Below, piece by piece: positions 32,681-38,388 of a stretch of 38,388 nucleotides of DNA (the first letter of the stretch is position 1; each line of letters opens with the position of its first letter). Origin of the DNA: Gammaproteobacteria bacterium UBA2168 (lineage in GTDB: Bacteria; Pseudomonadota; Gammaproteobacteria; Pseudomonadales; Azotimanducaceae); contig DCWG01000156.1 in assembly GCA_002327525.1 (NCBI GenBank), positions 1,245-39,632 on the forward strand, read 5' to 3'. The notes beneath the pieces are model-generated. The model was not told where the DNA came from and did no database searches. It worked only from the letters and a program-made list of their open reading frames with translations. The translations under genes and the position numbers were made by a program.

Positions 32681-34201
32681 CTACTCCACCGGCAGCCAGT
32701 CCTCGCGGTCGGCGTTCACCCCATCGAGCGGGTAGATAGGTCGGCGTACTTTCTCAAACGTAACCTCCGAGTAATCCGAGGTGCAAACACCTCGCCCGGC
32801 ACACTCCACTACCGCCTTCGCCATATCGCGAAAACCAACGCGATAGTGCACGCGGCTTTTGAGCATGAGGTAAGTGCGCTCAGTTGGTTCGATGCCAAGC
32901 GAGCGGAAGCAACCAGGGTCAAATGGCTCGGTGTGCCGGGAAATCACGATGACGTCCACTTCTCCGGGCAGGTGCAGTACCACGGTGGTACCCATGTTCA
33001 TCGTAAGTCCCCGCGACATCGCCACAGTGGCCGGGAAGCGCCCGTCACTGATCAGTTTTACGCGGCCAGTGAGGGTGAGAGGCGCACTGTTGTTCTCGAG
33101 TGCGGGCATCGGCAGCTTGGCGCCGAGTTGTACCGTGACCTCACTACCGACACCCGCCTCTACCATCTGTTGCACGCTGTCCGGGTCAAAGAAGCCGAAC
33201 ACCGCCACGTCCTTGAGTCCCTCATCCAGCACCGCGGCCAGTACCTCAGTGGTGTCCATGGTGCCGCCCGAGGCGGTGTTGTCGTAGTGATCGAGGATGA
33301 TCACCGGCCCGCCCCCGTCTTCTGCGGCTATGGTCTGTGCCCGTGCAAGACTCTCCTCCAGCGGTTCGGGCTGGTATACGAATTGCTCGCGTCCCGCCCA
33401 GGCTGAGTCCAGCAACTCGTCGCGTGCGCCTTCAGCAAGCGCCATATCGCCGTTCGCCACTGCCACAACGCAAAGACCTGCATCGTGGATATCGGCGTGC
33501 GGAAACCCGGTAAACAGACTAACCAACATGTCACCGTCCGCTTCGAGTTCCCTGAGGCGTTTTTGCAGCGTCTTGTTGGGCTCGTCATCCGTACCCTGGC
33601 GCATCACGTGCGGCAGCATCGGCGCGTTACCCCACACCATGACCGGATCGAAACGTCCCGTGAGATGTTCGAAAAACAGTCGTGCAGCGCGACGCGCGGT
33701 TTCGTCCATGTCGACATGCGGGTAGGTCTGATAGCCGGTGATGAGCGTTGCGTTGTTCACCATCAGTTCCGTGAGATTGGCGTGCATGTCGAGAGAGACG
33801 GCAATGGGCAGACCCGGTCTGGCCTCCCGCAACCGGCGCAGAAGCTCACCTTCGCCATCGTCGTACGACCTGGTAACCATGGCGCCATGCAGATCGAGCA
33901 GCATCGCATCGCACTCTGGGGCAGCGGCGACGATGGCGTCGGCCATGAACTCGAAGGCATCGTCTTCCACCGGGCCACTGGGCGGCGCACCGGCGGCAAT
34001 GGGCATGAACACGTCCGCACCCTGATCCTCGGCGACTTCCAGATAGCCTCCGAGACAACTGGCGGTGCCGCGATAGATGCCGATGGCCTCCTCACCGGCA
34101 GGCGGTGCCGAGTGACCCTGGCGCGAAAAGCGGGCGAGGTCCGTCACCACGGGTGAAAAGGTGTTGGTTTCGTGGCTCATCATGGCGATGGCAATACGCA
34201 T
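32681..34201 (-). CDS. MlrC-type M81 family metallopeptidase
   Basis: 506 aa. The N-terminus M-R-I-A-I-A-M-M-S-H-E-T-N-T-F-S-P-V is the hallmark of the microcystin LR degradation protein MlrC family. Metal-binding candidates follow: L-D-L-H-G-A-M-V, S-L-D-M-H-A-N-L-T, Y-P-H-V-D-M and I-I-L-D-H-Y-D-N-T-A-S-G-G. MlrC cleaves linear products of microcystin, but most homologues have unknown substrates, perhaps small peptides or amides. ATG 34201 is preferred (AGGGAG 7 nt upstream); the frame extends 29 codons further without similarity. It starts just 10 nt upstream, on the same strand, from the CocE remnant. Confidence 0.92.
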   Translation of the reverse strand: MRIAIAMMSHETNTFSPVVTDLARFSRQGHSAPPAGEEAIGIYRGTASCLGGYLEVAEDQGADVFMPIAAGAPPSGPVEDDAFEFMADAIVAAAPECDAMLLDLHGAMVTRSYDDGEGELLRRLREARPGLPIAVSLDMHANLTELMVNNATLITGYQTYPHVDMDETARRAARLFFEHLTGRFDPVMVWGNAPMLPHVMRQGTDDEPNKTLQKRLRELEADGDMLVSLFTGFPHADIHDAGLCVVAVANGDMALAEGARDELLDSAWAGREQFVYQPEPLEESLARAQTIAAEDGGGPVIILDHYDNTASGGTMDTTEVLAAVLDEGLKDVAVFGFFDPDSVQQMVEAGVGSEVTVQLGAKLPMPALENNSAPLTLTGRVKLISDGRFPATVAMSRGLTMNMGTTVVLHLPGEVDVIVISRHTEPFDPGCFRSLGIEPTERTYLMLKSRVHYRVGFRDMAKAVVECAGRGVCTSDYSEVTFEKVRRPIYPLDGVNADREDWLPVE

Positions 34202-34276
34202 GCTTGCTCCCTGTCCGACCGAGCGGTTCATGGTAGTACAATTCAACTTCATCAGCCGGATCGAGAAGGGCAGCGT

Positions 34277-34578
34277 ATGCAATCGCAACGAATTTTGGGT
34301 CTGACCATCGAAAATCTCTTGCTCATGCTCTCGACGGCATTCGCAGCTGCTGAGGAGACAGCCATGGCAGACGACGTCTCGGTCACCATCCTGTCCTCGA
34401 ATCTCGTTTGCGGGAACTCGGTGTAGAGCATCTGATGGCGGGGCATTGCACGGGTGTGGAAGTGCTCATGCGCCTGCGCGCTGGCCTCGATCTCACCCGC
34501 GCCACGGCGGTAGTGGGTGCGGTGGGATCTCATTTCGTCTACGGTAAGGGCATTCACCCAACCGAAATCGCACGCTGA
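34277..34578 (+). pseudogene. MBL-fold hydrolase, centre deleted and frameshifted
   Basis: ATG 34277 starts a signal-peptide-like segment (IENLLLMLSTAFAAAEETA), then D-D-V-S-V-T-I-L-S-S-N, the first strand of the metallo-beta-lactamase fold. At about 34395-34410 the sequence jumps to another frame: E-L-G-V-E-H-L-M-A-G-H-C-T-G-V-E-V-L and A-T-A-V-V-G-A-V-G-S-H-F, the C-terminal block of MBL proteins related to the dihydropterin-pathway group. About 150 or more central residues, including the HxHxDH site, are missing. Confidence 0.74.
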
Positions 34579-34608
34579 GACCGTGTGGCAAACACCGGGA
34601 AAGTCACC

Positions 34609-35555
34609 ATGAAGTATGCCTTGTGATCACTCCTGGCCGCCGCCTGTGGCCTGTGCGGATTGCTTTTTTGCTTTCCAGGCACAGGGCAGCGCGACCGATG
34701 TCTCCAACAGTTACTACATCGCCCCCGACACCGTCTATCACAAGGCTGATGGTGTCGAGCTCAAGGTGGATCTGTACCTGCCTTACGCCAACCTCAACGC
34801 GGAAGCGAAAACCAACCGGCCAACGCTGATCTACTTCCATGGCGGTGGTTGGATGGGAGGTAGCAAGGAAGGTTCGTCACTGCGTGTGCTGCCTTATCTC
34901 GAAAAGGGCTGGGCGGCCGTCAACGTGCAGTACCGTCTCGGGGGCACGGCACTCGCACCCGCCGCCCGCCGTGCAGGACACCCGCTGTGCAGTGTGGTGG
35001 GTGATCCGTAACGCGGAGAAGTATGGATTCGATACCGAACGTCTGGTCCTGACAGGACGTTTCGCCGGTGGTCACCTGTCGCTGATCACCGGCATGCTCT
35101 CCGGCACCGCTGGACTCGACAACCGCTGTCCCGAGAGCAAAGGCGGCAACGGCACCGACCGCGCGCTCGCCTCCACGCCCGACCTCAACGTGGCGGCCAT
35201 CGTGAACTGGGCAGGAATAACCGATGTTAACGATCTCATCTCGGGACCCAACGCGGTCGGCTACGCAATAACCTGGCTGGGCGGCCAACCGAATTCCGAG
35301 GCAAACGCCCGCCAGGTGTCACCGCTGACCTGGGTGCGCGAAGATCTCCCGCCCATTTTGACCCTGCACGGGAACCGCGATCAGGTAGTGCCCTACGACC
35401 ACGCGGTGCGCCTGCACGAGGCGCTGGATGAAGCCAACGTACCGAACCAGCTACATACCATCCAGGGGCGCGAACACTTCGTCGACTTCACGGCAGAAGA
35501 CATGAAGACAGCGCACAAGGTGATCGATGCGTTTCTGCTGAAACACCTGAACTAG
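34609..35555 (+). pseudogene. Secreted alpha/beta hydrolase (esterase), degenerate
   Basis: ATG 34609 gives M-K-Y-A-L then TGA, then the rest of a signal peptide (SLLAAACGLCGLLF). At a T6 run near 34662-34669 the frame changes to F-Q-A-Q-G-S-A-T-D-V-S-N, then Y-F-H-G-G-G-W-M-G-G, the oxyanion-hole motif of HSL/BD-FAE-type esterases. Near 34975 it changes again, to I-R-N-A-E-K-Y-G-F-D and L-T-G-R-F-A-G-G-H-L, where the nucleophile Ser of G-x-S-A-G-G is Phe. P-P-I-L-T-L-H-G-N-R-D-Q-V-V-P-Y and G-R-E-H-F-V-D-F (late Asp and His) are intact. One nonsense codon, two frameshifts and loss of the nucleophile agree on inactivity. Confidence 0.82.
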
Positions 35556-37210
35556 CCCCCGTTCACGGTGCTGTTCCAGATGGGAGAAGACCATGCGCGC
35601 TCCCGGATACTCTCCTGTACCTCACCGGTTTCGCTACGCCACCTGGGTGTGGCCTGCTCCAGGACGCGCGCGTACCACAACGCCGGCTGCTCCGGCGCGA
35701 TGTCGCCGTCCTCGAATCGGGCGCACACGCTGGCCGCGCCCGCGTCACCGGTGCGCACCGTGCGGATGGTCTGCTGAGTCTTGCCCCCCGCCACGAACAG
35801 CTTGACGATATCGACGCGTGCCAGCGGCGTGTGGTCTTTCAGAGCACGCACGTAGAACACGGGGGCGTCCCGGCCGCGCGATAATGTTCCGCCCATGACC
35901 ACGGTGTCGTCCGGCATGCCGTCGCTGGCGCACCAATCGCCCGGCTCACGCGTGGCGAACACCTCCAGTTGGATTCGGGGACCGCTGGTGGCATAGGTCT
36001 CACGGCGCTCGAGCGCGGCGAAGATTGCCTCACGTGTATTTTCGCGAACCCAGACCGCCGCCAGGCCACCGGGATTGTTGACCGCCAACTGGTGACGCGT
36101 CGCACCGGGAGTATCCATGCGCCCGACGTGCCCGCGCCAGCCACGCTCCTCGACATCTCCCGGGCGTCCATCGTGCGTGTCCGTCGAGCCAATGAAGCCG
36201 AGCCTCAGCGGATTGGGTGCACCCGCGAGGGAGGCGAGTAAACCCTTTGAGAGCGCCTGACGCGCATATCCAGATGCCACACGCGCGTGATCGCCGGGCG
36301 TGAGCGTCCCTTTACCGATCAGCGGTGTCGGCAGGCGAATCTCGAATGCACACGCCTCGTCGGTGAAACCGGCCCCGGGGTAGCACTCGCTTTGTCCCTT
36401 GTGCTGGTGTATCTCCATCACACGCTCGTAGTTACGGCGCAGTTCGAGTTCCCGTGCATCCAGCGTTTCGACACCGAACGTCACACCCATGCCGAGATTC
36501 GGATTGTGCGCAATGGCCAACACGTCGCAGCCATTCTCCGGCCGGCAGCGCTGGGCCAGCGCCCGCCACATGTCCGCGGCGTGGGGCTCATCGATTGCGT
36601 TGACGGGCACACGGGGCACCGTGCTGCTCGCATAGATCAGATTGCGATGCAGGTGCAGGTCGCCTGGCGTGGCGCTCCATTCATTGGCGACAAACGCCGT
36701 GAACTCGCAGGGCTCGTTGGCTGACTCGGCTGCTTCGATGGTGCGAGACCAGAGATCGAGTTGCGCGGCCCGGCAATCTCCACCTTCAACAGCGCACACC
36801 GGTGGCACCTGGCCGGCGAGTGCCGGCAGGAAAAAGCGTGTGAATCCATCCCTCGAACGACCATCGCTCACTGCTTCGAATGCCTCACAGTACTCGTGCT
36901 CGATCTGCTCACTGGCGCACAGCCCCATGACACCGAAGTTCTCCGCATGATCGGTCACCGCCGCAAAGTCCAGCGGACGCGCCAGCGCGTGCTGCGCACC
37001 ATCAATCAGCGTGCGCGGCGCTCCCTTCGCGAAACGGTAAGCGGCCGCGGGATCGACGCGTGCTCCGAACGCGTATGCGTCCATGGAGAATCCGGTGTGG
37101 ATGTGCAGATCACCCCACAACACCTGCCTGCCGCTGTACTGGCACTGATCGGCCATGGCCGTGTGCGTCAGAATCAATAATGTCGTCGCCAGTAGATGTC
37201 TCGCCGTCAT
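35552..37210 (-). CDS. DUF3604 domain-containing exported protein
   Basis: 552 aa. The N-terminal signal peptide (HLLATTLLILTHTAMA) points to export. V-L-W-G-D-L-H-I-H-T-G-F-S-M-D-A-Y is the metal-binding H-x-H start of the PHP-like fold in DUF3604, with A-V-T-D-H-A-E-N-F-G (Asp-His) next and T-D-T-H-D-G-R-P-G-D late in the sequence. DUF3604 proteins are probably metal-dependent hydrolases; no reaction is established. GGGGGAG precedes the start. The stop shares CTAG with the end of the convergent esterase pseudogene. It lies 18 nt downstream of the amidohydrolase on the same strand, so the two may be co-transcribed. Confidence 0.9.
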   Translation of the reverse strand: MTARHLLATTLLILTHTAMADQCQYSGRQVLWGDLHIHTGFSMDAYAFGARVDPAAAYRFAKGAPRTLIDGAQHALARPLDFAAVTDHAENFGVMGLCASEQIEHEYCEAFEAVSDGRSRDGFTRFFLPALAGQVPPVCAVEGGDCRAAQLDLWSRTIEAAESANEPCEFTAFVANEWSATPGDLHLHRNLIYASSTVPRVPVNAIDEPHAADMWRALAQRCRPENGCDVLAIAHNPNLGMGVTFGVETLDARELELRRNYERVMEIHQHKGQSECYPGAGFTDEACAFEIRLPTPLIGKGTLTPGDHARVASGYARQALSKGLLASLAGAPNPLRLGFIGSTDTHDGRPGDVEERGWRGHVGRMDTPGATRHQLAVNNPGGLAAVWVRENTREAIFAALERRETYATSGPRIQLEVFATREPGDWCASDGMPDDTVVMGGTLSRGRDAPVFYVRALKDHTPLARVDIVKLFVAGGKTQQTIRTVRTGDAGAASVCARFEDGDIAPEQPALWYARVLEQATPRWRSETGEVQESIRERAWSSPIWNSTVNGG

Positions 37211-37228
37211 CGCAACTCCCCCATCAGG

Positions 37229-38388
37229 CTACTGTGCGGAATACACCTGCTCCCCGTCGATCCACGTGCTGGTGATGCGCATCTCGTGCAACGAGGTGAT
37301 GGGTACATCGAACGGATTTGTGCGCGTGACGAAGAAATCTGCCCGCATACCTGGCTCCAGCGAACCCACCTCGTTCCGGTGGCCCATCATGCGCGCACCG
37401 TTACCCGTGAACAGTTCGAACGCCTCACGAAGCGTAATGCGCTGATTCTCACCCAGCGCCCGCTCGCTGCCTCCTGGCATCTGTCTGGTGACCAGCGTTT
37501 CCATGGCAAGCCACGGGTTGACCGAGGGCACCACCGACCAGTCTGAACCCACGACCACCAGGGCTCCGGTGTCGATGGCATCGCGAATCGGCACCCAACG
37601 TCGCATACGTTCATCTCCAACCGCGCGGCGTACATCCACCGCGGCCATCGGCGTCGGATACCAGATGTAGGGTGAGAATTCCCAACCGAGCTGTGCCGTG
37701 ATCGCACGCGGAATGTCCGCGCTATCGACGAAGGTGCTATGCCCCACGTGGTGGATGGGACCCCCGAAGCCATTGCGCGCCCGCGCAGCCGCAACCGCGT
37801 CGATGGCCGCCCGAACCGCCCCGTCGCCCGCCGCATGAAACTTGATGTGCAACCCCTGACGGTCGAAGCGTGCCACAGCCTCTTCCAGCACGGCCTGAGG
37901 AATCAACAACATGCCCCGCTCGGCGGTGCCCTCGTAAGGTTGGAGCATCGCACCCGTGTGGCTCTCTGTCGGCACGCCATCCATGAAGATCTTCACGCAA
38001 TCGGGCCGGAAACGCGGCTGTGCGTAACGATGCCTCTTTTCTATGAGCTGCTCCGACAACGCACTGAGTTCGTTACCTGGCGGCGACCATACAATGCAAC
38101 CACGCACGCGTTGCCTGATTAGCCCCTCCGCGGATAACGCCGAGAGCGGCTCGAGGTCACCCCGGCGTACACTGGCCACCGTGTAGGACGTGATCCCGTA
38201 GGAGAGCATCTCCTGCGACGCCCATACGAGAGCCTGTCTTCGCACGTTAAGCGAAGGCGCAGGGATCACCGCACGTACCAGCCGTTCGGCGCTTTCGCGT
38301 AGCACCCCGGTGGGTTCGCCTTGCGCATCCCTGTCGATGCGCCCACCCTGCGGATCGGGTGTATCCGCCGATATACCCGCCAGTAGTT
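37229..38388 (-). CDS. Amidohydrolase_3 (YtcJ-like), C-terminal part, partial at right edge
   Basis: The gene enters from the right edge; about 386 C-terminal residues are visible. P-Q-G-G-R-I-D-R-D-A-Q-G-E-P-T-G-V-L-R-E, read from 38388 inward, is the standard YtcJ block. The catalytic-lysine region K-I-F-M-D-G-V, then H-I-K-F-H-A-A-G-D-G-A-V (His), H-V-G-H-S-T-F (His) and V-V-V-G-S-D-W-S-V (Asp) are intact. V-G-S-L-E-P-G-M-R-A-D-F-F-V ends the composite domain. It hydrolyses an unknown amide or cyclic substrate. The ribosome binding site of the following DUF3604 gene overlaps its 3' flank. Confidence 0.9.
   Translation of the reverse strand, partial: LLAGISADTPDPQGGRIDRDAQGEPTGVLRESAERLVRAVIPAPSLNVRRQALVWASQEMLSYGITSYTVASVRRGDLEPLSALSAEGLIRQRVRGCIVWSPPGNELSALSEQLIEKRHRYAQPRFRPDCVKIFMDGVPTESHTGAMLQPYEGTAERGMLLIPQAVLEEAVARFDRQGLHIKFHAAGDGAVRAAIDAVAAARARNGFGGPIHHVGHSTFVDSADIPRAITAQLGWEFSPYIWYPTPMAAVDVRRAVGDERMRRWVPIRDAIDTGALVVVGSDWSVVPSVNPWLAMETLVTRQMPGGSERALGENQRITLREAFELFTGNGARMMGHRNEVGSLEPGMRADFFVTRTNPFDVPITSLHEMRITSTWIDGEQVYSAQ

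Noticed and set aside
1..38388. Reassignment of TGA as a sense codon in this genome
   Set aside because: Many intact genes end normally with TGA, including tightly overlapping TGATG and ATGA junctions.
1..38388. CRISPR arrays, tRNA genes, prophage or intact insertion sequences
   Set aside because: I saw no regularly spaced repeats, no cloverleaf candidates and no transposase or integrase frames. A covariance-model scan would be decisive for tRNAs.

Overview
This is 38.4 kb of GC-rich bacterial chromosome. I see no tRNA, rRNA, CRISPR array, prophage or intact transposon. Gene style (short Shine-Dalgarno spacers, many ATGA/TGATG overlaps, a YceH remnant, a class III-type tetraheme cytochrome, REP-like palindromes) suggests a proteobacterium, probably gammaproteobacterial. 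That placement is an inference. Two features set the tone. One is an almost complete coenzyme F420 biosynthesis set with several luciferase-like (LLM) oxidoreductases, which is uncommon in Proteobacteria. The other is an unusually high load of broken genes (about a dozen), as in a lineage losing genes or living with a host.

Layout: 1-5640 is a tight forward operon (acyl-CoA carboxylase carboxyltransferase end, PhyH dioxygenase, VOC protein, LLM oxidoreductase, amidohydrolase, TIGR03084-type DinB-like protein) that reads as a catabolic route for an unknown substrate. A perfect 22-bp-arm palindrome separates it from a reverse phosphotriesterase-family hydrolase, followed by a yceH pseudogene. 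From 7571 to 18620 lies the F420 block: LLM oxidoreductase, F420:NADP reductase, cofE, cofD, a broken GPH-type MFS gene, cofC, a second LLM oxidoreductase, a broken GFA gene, a reverse two-gene unit, and bifunctional FO synthase fbiC.

The most interesting gene is in that reverse unit (14845-15963). It is an AhpD/carboxymuconolactone-decarboxylase-like protein with an in-frame TGA exactly where the second cysteine of its C-terminal CxxC redox motif belongs (C-F-Y-TGA-T-N-A-H). The frame is open for a further 120 codons, ends in an ATGA overlap with the next gene, and a hairpin matching the bacterial SECIS rules starts 16 nt after the TGA. I read it as a probable selenoprotein (CxxU). A nonsense mutation is the main alternative, because neighbouring genes do carry nonsense mutations.

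From 18920 to 31900 are an enoyl-CoA hydratase, a Tat-exported Gfo/Idh/MocA protein with a late frameshift, a small conserved protein, a broken secreted protein, an MscS channel, an MHS-family transporter, class I fructose-bisphosphate aldolase, a universal stress protein remnant, a membrane cytochrome b-like/tetraheme cytochrome c pair, a zinc alcohol dehydrogenase, a PQQ/heme c lipoprotein dehydrogenase resembling polyvinyl-alcohol dehydrogenase, a VOC protein, a GST and a small basic protein. From 31950 to the end come hydrolases, some broken (CocE/SGNH chimera, MBL-fold, alpha/beta hydrolase) and some intact (MlrC-type M81 peptidase, DUF3604 protein, YtcJ-type amidohydrolase running off the window).

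The intact genes suggest an organism that activates, oxidises and hydrolyses varied organic compounds, using F420H2 regenerated from NADPH as one electron carrier, plus periplasmic quinoprotein and multiheme cytochrome chemistry.
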